From the NCBI GenBank assembly GCA_021156365.1, contig JAJNDK010000009.1:62001-126000 (forward strand): DNA of 64,000 nucleotides, written 5' to 3'. The position numbers and the translations under genes are program-made. Position 1 is the stretch's first letter. Each line of letters opens with the position of its first letter. Source of the DNA: Bacteroidota bacterium (GTDB lineage Bacteria > Bacteroidota > Bacteroidia > B-17B0 > Aurantibacillaceae). The notes below the pieces were generated by a model, which worked only from the letters and a program-made list of their open reading frames with translations, searched no databases and was not told the origin of the DNA. Below are positions 32,729-39,984 of this stretch, one piece after another.

Positions 32729-32733
32729 AAAAG

Positions 32734-32741
32734 CAAATATA
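32734..32741 (-). promoter_or_regulatory. -7 box TATATTTG for tex
   Basis: Perfect match on the minus strand ending 5 nt before the ATG at 32728. Confidence 0.55.
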
Positions 32742-32820
32742 CAGGTTGCTTAAAAGCTTTGCTAATCGGAGTTTTCAACAGATCGTGAATAAAATTTAGA
32801 GCAGATTGTAAGAGAGTTAG

Positions 32821-32884
32821 CCGCAGATTTTCGCAGATTACATGGATTTTACTATTGTGGAGACTTTATCTGCGAAATCTGCGG
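32821..32884. repeat. Inverted repeat of the CGCAGAT family, short copy
   Basis: CCGCAGATTTTCGCAGAT (32821-32838) pairs with ATCTGCGAAATCTGCGG (32868-32884) with one base difference in length. The arms share the CCGCAGATTT and ATCTGCGAAATC words with the longer element at 23302-23450, and GGCGG follows on the right in both. Confidence 0.75.
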
Positions 32885-32901
32885 TAATCCGCGGCGGAAG
32901 C

Positions 32902-33495
32902 TTACCCCTTTTTCAACTTCTTCAATTCCTCATCCGTGAAATTCTTTACCGACTTTTCCTGTGCGAATTTCTTCGCGTTGTAATCACCGGATTTGTTCTT
33001 AGGGATCGATAGGCTATTCCATTCGGTTTTCTTCAGCATTTTTGCAATGTATACGATCTGCCCGATATGATAAGGATAATGGGCCAGCTGGCGGTTGATC
33101 GCTTCCACTACCGTATGACCTTCATTACGGATATAGATAATGGTCAGCATGTCTTCGGGCTTTAATGAATTCAATGTATCCAGGAAGCATTTCCAGCCTT
33201 CGTTCCATATTTGCAGGAGCGCTTCCTTTGTTTGTCGCGAGGCTTCGGGATCATTCTCAAATTCCGCGTCACGGTTACGTGTGGGCTTTTCACCATCTGT
33301 GGTCAGAAAGTCCGTCCAGCGCGAAAGCATATTTCCGTGAAGATGTTTTACAATAACAGCAATACTGTTGGAATCTTCGTTCGGGGCTATGAACAATTGT
33401 TCCGGCTCCAACTGATCTATGGATCGTTCTCCCAACGTTTTATAATAGAGAAATTGCTTTTTTACACTTTCGAGGTATTGTTGGTTCAGTTCCAT
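32902..33495 (-). CDS. DUF1572/DinB-like protein
   Basis: A 197-residue helical protein. N-terminal QYLESVKKQFLYYKTLGERSIDQL, SNSIAVIVKHLHGNMLSRWTDFLTTDGEKPTRNRDAEF near 43-80, and AINRQLAHYPYHIGQIVYIAKML near 134-156 match DUF1572 (DinB superfamily). The His residues of HLHGN and HYPYHIGQ fit the metal-binding triad of the fold. Enzymatic role unknown. A TATATTTG box lies 19 bp upstream of the start. Confidence 0.87.
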   Translation of the reverse strand: MELNQQYLESVKKQFLYYKTLGERSIDQLEPEQLFIAPNEDSNSIAVIVKHLHGNMLSRWTDFLTTDGEKPTRNRDAEFENDPEASRQTKEALLQIWNEGWKCFLDTLNSLKPEDMLTIIYIRNEGHTVVEAINRQLAHYPYHIGQIVYIAKMLKKTEWNSLSIPKNKSGDYNAKKFAQEKSVKNFTDEELKKLKKG

Positions 33496-33514
33496 AATTA
33501 AGAGAATTGATATA

Positions 33515-33522
33515 CAAATATA
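33515..33522 (-). promoter_or_regulatory. -7 box TATATTTG for the DUF1572 gene
   Basis: Perfect TAnnTTTG match on the minus strand. Confidence 0.5.
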
Positions 33523-33543
33523 AGATGAACTTTCCGGCGACTA

Positions 33544-36180
33544 TCAAAAATCATCGTCTTCTTCCTCTTCCTTCTTCTTCTTTTTTGGTTTCGGATCATC
33601 ACCTGTATCGATAATGAATTTCTGATCCGCCTTTTTTTGTTCTTCCTTTTTGTGGAGAAGAGTGGTATCCTTTTTAAACAAACCGAATTCCTCTTTCAGT
33701 ATACTTTTCAGGTTTTGTTTCTCGGCTTTGATGTCTTCTTTTACTTTCTCTTTCATCGCTTTCCGGTCGTATTTGATCACAGGATTATCAATACTTCCTG
33801 TCATCAGGATAAATACACAGCGTTTGTTGTCCGGATCGTTCTCCACCAGCGAGAGTTCTTCATCAAGCTGTTTGTTCTTACCCGGTTTTTTAGCTAACAG
33901 ATCACTCAGTAATAATTTGATGTGGTAATCGATCCTATTATCGAATGTATGTGAGCCATAGAAATCCACATTAAGCGCCGAGTTCTGGATCGCTGTTTTG
34001 GAAATAGAAATAACCTGGTTCCTTATCTCCAAATGGCTTTGCAGGGTATTGAAGCGAATGTGCTTCAACTCTTTCATTTCTACAAATTTAGCAAGGCTCT
34101 CGAGTGGTTTATAGTTGTTCAGCTCGCCCTGCTCCAGTGTAATATCGGATGCCACCACAATGCTGTTATAGTCACAAACAAATTTCCGGTCCCAAAGTGT
34201 GGAGAAATCAAAAGAGCAGGTGCCAATACCTTTGATGTGTTTATCCGTGATCGCCTCCTGCGAAAAATTGTTCATCTCTACCATCATCCGGTTCACATCA
34301 ATATTCACTAACTTTGCAGAACCCGTGATCCGGAGCTTTTCATTGGTTGCATCCAGGATCCCCGATAAAGCCACATCTCCGCCCATGCTTTCGAAAGAAA
34401 GATTGTCGCTGAACAACTGTTTGTTTTTTAAGGTCATTTTTCCTGCTATGTTTTTTGCGCTGAACTTGCCCAGTGCGATCGATGCTATGTTCAGACTGAG
34501 CTGCATGGAAATATTCTCCGGAAGATCAAAATTAGAAGAAGAAGCTGTTGTCGCACTTGCTGACAGGTCAGAGCTCATCAGCTCATCGAGTGAAACAAAG
34601 GAAGAGTAATAGCTGGCCTGCACACCCAAGGGCTCATTCTTCCGCAGCACCCACGGAACAAAGTTCACCAGCTCGCCGGAGATACGTGCATCACTCGAAC
34701 CGAGCTTTATATTCAGGCTGTCGGTCCTTACATCTTTTCCATTCAGCGTAAAAGAACCTGAAGGAATATTGATCAGCTTTTTATCGTTTTTAAATTGAAG
34801 CAGGATATCCGAAACCCTTGCCATTCCTTTAGCATAGTTGGCCGAGCCCGAAAAATCCTTTTTCAGGTCTTCCAGCCTGCCTTTTATCTCTGCTTCTAAC
34901 TGCATTTTACCTGAGAGCTTTGCAATCGTATCGATCGGGTAAAAAGAAATAACATCAGCCAGTTCTGCATTGGTTTTGAAATCAACATCCAGCCATGGAT
35001 CGGAAAAATTGACCATTCGATAATTCCCTTCGATCCGGTTACTCTTCAACGAGGCGTGTATTCCTTTCAAATCAAGGCTTTCCTCACCATGCATGTTTTT
35101 ATAAGCACCCGTAAGGTTTACCTGCTCCAGTGTCACATTGTTTGGTTTGTAAGTGATCCTTGCATTTTTCACTCCAAAGTCTGCGCTGATCTCCGGTATT
35201 TCATCTGCATTCAGGATACCTTTCAAAATACCTTTTGCATAAAACTCGCCTTCGCTTTCATACTCCTTTATTTTGTTCTGCGCACTTTCGGGCAATAATG
35301 ACATCGCCGTCTTTACATCGAGGTTCTTTCCCTCAAAAGCTATATCTGCAAACAGCAGGGAGTCTACCTGCCAGAATTTCCCCTGCGTGTTCAGCTCCAC
35401 TTCATTCACTTTCACTTCGGCTGTCTTAATGATGTATCGTTTGGTACCCATTTCCAGGTTCACTGCATACCGGATCTTTTTATTGTTCAGGTAATTTCGT
35501 TCTTTGAATACGATCGTCTCTGCATGGATAAAACCGTTGCTTTTCAGCTCATAGTCCTTTTCATTGAACTTTCCTGAAAAGGTGGCATCTGCCAAGGTAA
35601 AGACCAGCTTTGTTTTATTCTGTTTGTTGCGGTAGGAGACTTTGATGCCGGAAAGATTGATCCTTTCCAGTGCAAAGCTTACAGCACCGGATGTATCGCT
35701 TCCTTTACTTTCCTTCCAGATGATATAATTCTCTTTTCCTTTTTTATCCACCTTCAGCCGGAGATCAACCTCCTTTAGATCGATCCGTTTGATATCGTAC
35801 TTCTTCTGAAAGAGATCCATCAGGTTAAACTGTAGCGAAATTCGCTGAGCGGTAAAAAGCGTATCCCGTTCTTTTTTATCCAGAGCTTCATAACACATGG
35901 CATCTGTAAAATCGATAGAAGCATTCGGGAAGCTCCGGATCAGCGTAAGGTCAATATTCTCCGGGGCAATTTTGATCTCTGCGTTGAGATGTTTGTTCAG
36001 CTCATCCACCATGATCTGTTTCACCTCGTCTTCGTAAATAAAAACAAGAGCGATCGCAGTAGTAAAAAGAACTACCACACTAACGAACAGCCACAATATC
36101 GTCTTCAACAGAAAACGAAACAAACGGATCCCGAATGATCCTGGGATCTTTTCTTCAACTGGCAACGGCTGCGTCTCCAT
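33544..36180 (-). CDS. AsmA-like family protein
   Basis: An 878-residue envelope protein with one N-terminal membrane helix (about residues 24-50) and a long beta-rich repeating-groove region to about residue 790, including the N-terminal AsmA segment and the C-terminal AsmA_2 region (SFDFSTLWDRKFVCDYNSIVVASDITLEQGELNNYKPLESLAKFV). Such proteins are thought to move phospholipids between membranes. The tail is unusual: a run of Lys, then Glu and Asp (KKKKK, EEEE, DDDF) at the very end, in a disordered region. It starts at ATG 36180. Confidence 0.85.
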   Translation of the reverse strand: METQPLPVEEKIPGSFGIRLFRFLLKTILWLFVSVVVLFTTAIALVFIYEDEVKQIMVDELNKHLNAEIKIAPENIDLTLIRSFPNASIDFTDAMCYEALDKKERDTLFTAQRISLQFNLMDLFQKKYDIKRIDLKEVDLRLKVDKKGKENYIIWKESKGSDTSGAVSFALERINLSGIKVSYRNKQNKTKLVFTLADATFSGKFNEKDYELKSNGFIHAETIVFKERNYLNNKKIRYAVNLEMGTKRYIIKTAEVKVNEVELNTQGKFWQVDSLLFADIAFEGKNLDVKTAMSLLPESAQNKIKEYESEGEFYAKGILKGILNADEIPEISADFGVKNARITYKPNNVTLEQVNLTGAYKNMHGEESLDLKGIHASLKSNRIEGNYRMVNFSDPWLDVDFKTNAELADVISFYPIDTIAKLSGKMQLEAEIKGRLEDLKKDFSGSANYAKGMARVSDILLQFKNDKKLINIPSGSFTLNGKDVRTDSLNIKLGSSDARISGELVNFVPWVLRKNEPLGVQASYYSSFVSLDELMSSDLSASATTASSSNFDLPENISMQLSLNIASIALGKFSAKNIAGKMTLKNKQLFSDNLSFESMGGDVALSGILDATNEKLRITGSAKLVNIDVNRMMVEMNNFSQEAITDKHIKGIGTCSFDFSTLWDRKFVCDYNSIVVASDITLEQGELNNYKPLESLAKFVEMKELKHIRFNTLQSHLEIRNQVISISKTAIQNSALNVDFYGSHTFDNRIDYHIKLLLSDLLAKKPGKNKQLDEELSLVENDPDNKRCVFILMTGSIDNPVIKYDRKAMKEKVKEDIKAEKQNLKSILKEEFGLFKKDTTLLHKKEEQKKADQKFIIDTGDDPKPKKKKKEEEEDDDF

Positions 36181-36293
36181 ACAACAAAAATGCTGATTAT
36201 ATGAACGGGAAATACCTTACTGTAATACGCGATTTAAACAGGGAAAGCCTGAAAACTATGTTAAGATTTCACAAATGCAGTCCATGCTCTGCG

Positions 36294-36301
36294 TACTTTT
36301 G
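36294..36301 (+). promoter_or_regulatory. -7 box TACTTTTG
   Basis: Perfect TAnnTTTG ending 8 nt before the ATG at 36310; the leader would be at most a few bases. Confidence 0.5.
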
Positions 36302-36309
36302 ATGCACCG

Positions 36310-36885
36310 ATGGACAATTTCGATTATTTCAACTGGATCATTTTACCGCTGATGATCTGCCTCTCCCGCCTTGGAGATGTGACACTTGCAACGCTACGAC
36401 ATATTTTTGTTTCGAAAGGATATAAAAAGATCGTTCCCTTTTTAGGATTTTTCGAAGTGCTGATCTGGCTTATTGCTATGCGGCAGGTGTTCAGTAATAT
36501 GAATAATATTGCCTGCTTCATTGCCTGGGCTGGAGGTTTTGCATTGGGCACCTATTGCGGAATGCTGATAGAAGAAAAGCTGGCTTTGGGAATGCAGATC
36601 ATCCGGATCATCACCGACAAAGATCCCGGTCCGATGATCGATAAGTTCAGAGCGCTCAAACAAGGCGTAACAATCGTAAACGGTGAAGGAGCGCAGGGAC
36701 CGGTGAAGCTCATCTTTACCGTAGTGAACCGGGTTCACAAAAAAGAGATCATCCGGATCATCCATGATTACAATCCGAATGCCTTTTATAGCATCGAAGA
36801 TGTAAAAAGCTCCAGTCATGGTGTATTCAGCGACCGGGAGCAGTTGTCGTATATACGGAGGCTGTTTCCTGAAAAGAGTAAATAA
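36310..36885 (+). CDS. DUF2179/UPF0316-type membrane protein
   Basis: A 191-residue protein with three N-terminal helices (about residues 10-27, 40-58 and 62-85) and a C-terminal DUF2179 domain at about 95-175 (QIIRIITDKDPGPMIDKFRALKQGVTIVNGEGAQGPVKLIFTVVNRVHKKEIIRIIHDYNPNAFYSIEDV). The order matches UPF0316/DUF5698 proteins. Function unproven. The gene ends directly against the stop codon of the acyltransferase gene on the other strand, with no base between. Confidence 0.88.
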   Translation: MDNFDYFNWIILPLMICLSRLGDVTLATLRHIFVSKGYKKIVPFLGFFEVLIWLIAMRQVFSNMNNIACFIAWAGGFALGTYCGMLIEEKLALGMQIIRIITDKDPGPMIDKFRALKQGVTIVNGEGAQGPVKLIFTVVNRVHKKEIIRIIHDYNPNAFYSIEDVKSSSHGVFSDREQLSYIRRLFPEKSK

Positions 36886-37752
36886 TTACTTATCCTTCAC
36901 AAACTCTTCGAAAGAAGGAGCCTGGCTGTTCCTTCCCATCTCATATACATAAGCTTTCACCAGCTGCGCCCATTCGAGGTGGTTGTGACGTTTATCGAGC
37001 AATTCATAACTGAAGGGTTTGCCAACTTTCACATGAATAACCTTATTGTTTTGCTTCATCATCTCATCCGCCAGAAAAAACATTTCGATATTGGTTTTTA
37101 TTCCGAGGCGTTTCCTCCACAAAGCAAAATTGTAAAAGAACTTCGAATTTTGCCCATCGATAAAGACAGGTACAATAGTTCGTTGGTGTTTGATCGATTG
37201 TGTGATAAAACTCTTTTTCCACTGGAGATCCTTTATTACGCCTTGTTGTTTCCGCGATACCAAACCCGCCGGGAACACCAGCAATGCATGTTCCGAAGAA
37301 TACATCTCGTCGATCACTTTCAATGCATCCGCGCCGGTTTTACCCATTTTATTGACACCAACAAACAGATCCCGGAAATTGACCAGCTTCAATAAAATAT
37401 CGTTCACCAAAAAACGGACATCCTTGCGCACATTGCTCACTGCCTTTATCAAAGCCATCCCGTCGAGGCCACCAAGCGGGTGGTTGCTCGCAATGATCAC
37501 ACCTCCGGTTGCAGGTAAATTTTCCAGGCCTTCCCAGGTAACTTTCGCACCTACATAATTAAGAGCCGCCTCATTAAAATCATGCTCATATACATCTTTA
37601 TAGATCTCAATTCCTGCATTGATCTTATCCTGGTGGACCTTTCTTTTGATCCAATTCAGGATAAAACGAGGTAAAATTTTGAATAATCCGGGGTTTTTCT
37701 CCCGAATAACACCCTCAACATCAATAAATTTCTTCGTTTTTGCTTCTTCCAT
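36886..37752 (-). CDS. Lysophospholipid acyltransferase family protein
   Basis: A 288-residue peripheral membrane enzyme of the PlsC/LPLAT superfamily. The acceptor motif is SNHPLGGLDGM, with His91 and Asp97 (H-x5-D instead of the usual H-x4-D); this spacing accompanies a GG turn in this subgroup. Other landmarks are FPAGLVSRKQQGVIKD near 158-173 and KSFITQSIKHQRTIVPVFIDGQNS near 179-202. Acylates a lysolipid or ornithine/glycine lipid precursor; the substrate is not clear. Convergent and abutting with 36310-36885. Confidence 0.87.
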   Translation of the reverse strand: MEEAKTKKFIDVEGVIREKNPGLFKILPRFILNWIKRKVHQDKINAGIEIYKDVYEHDFNEAALNYVGAKVTWEGLENLPATGGVIIASNHPLGGLDGMALIKAVSNVRKDVRFLVNDILLKLVNFRDLFVGVNKMGKTGADALKVIDEMYSSEHALLVFPAGLVSRKQQGVIKDLQWKKSFITQSIKHQRTIVPVFIDGQNSKFFYNFALWRKRLGIKTNIEMFFLADEMMKQNNKVIHVKVGKPFSYELLDKRHNHLEWAQLVKAYVYEMGRNSQAPSFEEFVKDK

Positions 37753-37918
37753 CGGATTTTCACCTGTTAAAAACGTGTTAATAGCTTTGTCCTTAAAAAC
37801 TGCTTTTTTATCGACTGAAAATCAACACATAGCCACAAAAATAAGCAATTCCCGCAGTACAAAGCACTAAAAAAATACGAATAAAAAAATGCCTTTCCAA
37901 GCCGAGTTTTCAACAAAG

Positions 37919-37952
37919 TGGGAAAAAATGGTAATCTATGGTAAAATGTGGT
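37919..37952 (+). promoter_or_regulatory. MraZ operator: four TGG(G/T) direct repeats with 10-bp period
   Basis: TGGG at 37919, then TGGT at 37929, 37939 and 37949 are spaced exactly 10 bp apart, one helical turn, and lie just upstream of the mraZ promoter. MraZ of other bacteria binds repeats of TGGGN with 5-bp spacers (10-bp period) before its own gene to repress the dcw operon, so this is the expected autoregulatory site; three of the four copies are TGGT. Confidence 0.82.
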
Positions 37953-37963
37953 AAAATTTGATT

Positions 37964-37971
37964 TATTTTTG
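37964..37971 (+). promoter_or_regulatory. -7 box TATTTTTG of the dcw promoter
   Basis: Perfect TAnnTTTG between the MraZ operator and the mraZ ATG at 37996. The operator overlaps the place expected for the -33 element, which suits repression. Confidence 0.6.
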
Positions 37972-37995
37972 ACAAGTCTTTCGAAAGATAAATTT

Positions 37996-38463
37996 ATGAC
38001 GAGCCTGATTGGTGAATTTGATTGCAAGGTTGACGCAAAGGGGCGTTTTATGTTCCCTGTCAATTTGAAAAAACAGCTGGATGTTGTTTTTGAGAAAGGC
38101 TTTGTCATAAACCGAAACCTGCATCAGAAATGTTTGGTTCTGTACCCGATCGCTGAATGGGACAAACTGAACAGAAAACTGAGCAAACTGAACCGGCTTA
38201 TAAAAGCAAATGATGTTTTTGTAAGAAAGTTCACCGGGGGAGCAACCGGGTGTGAGGCGGATAGTGCCGGAAGGATATTGCTGCCAAAAGCCCTGAACGA
38301 TTATGCGGATATTAAATCCGATATAAAAGTTTTGGGAAGTAACAATGTAATTGAGATCTGGGATAAGAAACTGTATGATGAGTTCCTGAACCAGGATATA
38401 AATATTGAGAAGTTAGCAGAAGACGTGTTGGGAAATTTGGATTTTAATGATGACACCGAATGA
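37996..38463 (+). CDS. mraZ: Transcriptional regulator MraZ
   Basis: A 155-residue DNA-binding protein, made of two SpoVT/AbrB-like halves. The DxxGR motifs DAKGRFMFP (about residues 11-19) and DSAGRILLP (about 93-101) mark the two halves. It represses the dcw cluster by binding the repeats at 37919-37952. I chose ATG 37996 since this gives the usual MTSLIGEFDCKVDAKGR opening; the frame is open upstream into the operator. Its last bases overlap rsmH (ATGA), and it heads the division operon. Confidence 0.94.
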   Translation: MTSLIGEFDCKVDAKGRFMFPVNLKKQLDVVFEKGFVINRNLHQKCLVLYPIAEWDKLNRKLSKLNRLIKANDVFVRKFTGGATGCEADSAGRILLPKALNDYADIKSDIKVLGSNNVIEIWDKKLYDEFLNQDINIEKLAEDVLGNLDFNDDTE

Positions 38464-39359
38464 CCTACCACAACCCCGTTCTTTTAAAAGAGTGTATTGA
38501 AGGATTGAAGATCAGGCCGGATGGAGTTTATGTAGATGTAACATTTGGCGGCGGCGGACATTCGCGGAAAATACTGGAACAATTAGGCGATAAAGGAAAA
38601 CTGATCGCTTTTGACCAGGACAAGGAAGCAATGAAGAACATCCCCGACGACAAACGCATCCTCTTCATCAACCAGAATTTTATGTACCTGCAGAATTCAC
38701 TGCGGATGCATGGGATCGCCAAAGTAGATGGTATACTGGCCGACTTAGGTGTTTCATCGCACCAGTTCGACACCGGCGAAAGAGGTTTCTCCATTCGTTT
38801 TGAAGGTGCACTGGATATGCGGATGAACCAGCAGGCGACTCTGACCGCAGCGAATGTAGTGAACGAGTATGATGGAATGGCACTGTCGAAGATCTTCCGT
38901 TTGTATGGCGAGATCGAAAATTTCAGGAGACTGTCGGACACCATCGTAAATGCCCGCACGGAAAATCCGATCGAAACAACGCTTCAGTTGAAAGAGATCA
39001 TTACCCCGGTAGCCCCGAAGCACGCAGAGCACAAATATTTTGCACGTGTGTTCCAGGCATTGCGGATCGAGGTAAACAAGGAGATGGAAGTGCTGGAAGA
39101 GTTTCTAAAGCAGTCGCTGAATGTGCTGAACAACGAAGGAAGACTGGTAGTGATCAGTTATCATTCGCTGGAAGACAGGCTGGTTAAGAACTTCATAAAG
39201 TCCGGAAATACGGAAGGAGCGATCGAAAAAGATTTCTTCGGCAAGATCACACGGCCGTTTGAGCTGATCAACAAAAAACCGATCGTACCCGGGGAAGAAG
39301 AAATAAATGAAAACAACCGGGCAAGAAGCGCTAAGCTGCGGATTGCCGAGAAGATATAG
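38460..39359 (+). CDS. rsmH: 16S rRNA (cytosine-1402-N4)-methyltransferase
   Basis: A 299-residue SAM-dependent methyltransferase (MraW) that methylates N4 of C1402 in the 30S decoding site. Visible motifs: YHNPVLLKECIEGL at the N-terminus, VDVTFGGGGHSRKIL near residues 24-38 (SAM loop), ADLGVSSHQFD near 94-104, FSIRFEGALDMRMN near 110-123 and VISYHSLEDRLVKNFI near 227-242. Start codon overlaps the mraZ stop by 4 bp. Second gene of the dcw operon, as in most bacteria. Confidence 0.95.
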   Translation: MTYHNPVLLKECIEGLKIRPDGVYVDVTFGGGGHSRKILEQLGDKGKLIAFDQDKEAMKNIPDDKRILFINQNFMYLQNSLRMHGIAKVDGILADLGVSSHQFDTGERGFSIRFEGALDMRMNQQATLTAANVVNEYDGMALSKIFRLYGEIENFRRLSDTIVNARTENPIETTLQLKEIITPVAPKHAEHKYFARVFQALRIEVNKEMEVLEEFLKQSLNVLNNEGRLVVISYHSLEDRLVKNFIKSGNTEGAIEKDFFGKITRPFELINKKPIVPGEEEINENNRARSAKLRIAEKI

Positions 39360-39387
39360 ACACTGATCGTTTCAGTGTCGCAAAGAA

Positions 39388-39822
39388 ATGGCGAATAAGT
39401 TCAGGGAAATACAGGTAGAAGAGGAAGTAGCAGAGCCGGTGATAGAAAAACCAAAAGCTCAGCCGGCACCAAAACCACGTAAAAAAGGCGGTGTGGTGAA
39501 ATCTCTTTCGCTTGTTTTCAGCGGGACTTTTTTGAGCAATGAAAGTGTACTGAAATATATACCCTTTGTGCTTTTCTTGTCGTGCATGGCTGTCGGTTAT
39601 ATTTCCTATAACTACTGGGCCGACGATAAGCTAAGGCAGCAAAGTAAACTTTCATCCGGCAATAAAGAGTTGCGCAGTGAATATATTGCCAGTAAATCGG
39701 ATTTAATGTTTATTAGTAAACAGAGCGAAGTGGCGAAAGCCGTAGAAAGTATGGGACTGAAGGAACCAGTTGTTCCGCCAATGAAGATAGTTGTCCGTCA
39801 GGACTCTGTTAATCAAAAATAG
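39388..39822 (+). CDS. ftsL: FtsL-like division protein
   Basis: A 144-residue bitopic protein. The cytoplasmic part (about 55 residues) is rich in Glu/Pro/Lys (EEEVAEPVIEKPKAQPAPKPRKK), followed by a membrane helix at about residues 58-76 and a periplasmic coiled-coil-like region (KLRQQSKLSSGNKELRSEYIASKSDLMFISKQSEVAKAVESMG). Length, topology and position between rsmH and ftsI fit FtsL; sequence identity is low in this family, so the name rests largely on context. Confidence 0.8.
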   Translation: MANKFREIQVEEEVAEPVIEKPKAQPAPKPRKKGGVVKSLSLVFSGTFLSNESVLKYIPFVLFLSCMAVGYISYNYWADDKLRQQSKLSSGNKELRSEYIASKSDLMFISKQSEVAKAVESMGLKEPVVPPMKIVVRQDSVNQK

Positions 39823-39937
39823 TTTAGAGGCATATACTATGCGTATGTCGATTTGAAAGCATAGCTCTCAATAATGGAAAACGACTCTATTATTGGCTGG
39901 GAAAGGAATGTTCGTTTTAAAAAATGGTTGGTGCCGT

Positions 39938-39953
39938 CCCGATAGCTATCGGG
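39938..39953. repeat. CCCGATAGCTATCGGG palindrome between ftsL and ftsI
   Basis: Exact copy of the 16-bp palindrome in the only sizeable gap in the first half of the dcw operon (39823-39984). It may form a hairpin in the operon transcript just before the ftsI GTG start. Confidence 0.75.
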
Positions 39954-39984
39954 AGGGAAATAAGACACCAATTGAGCAGAAAAA

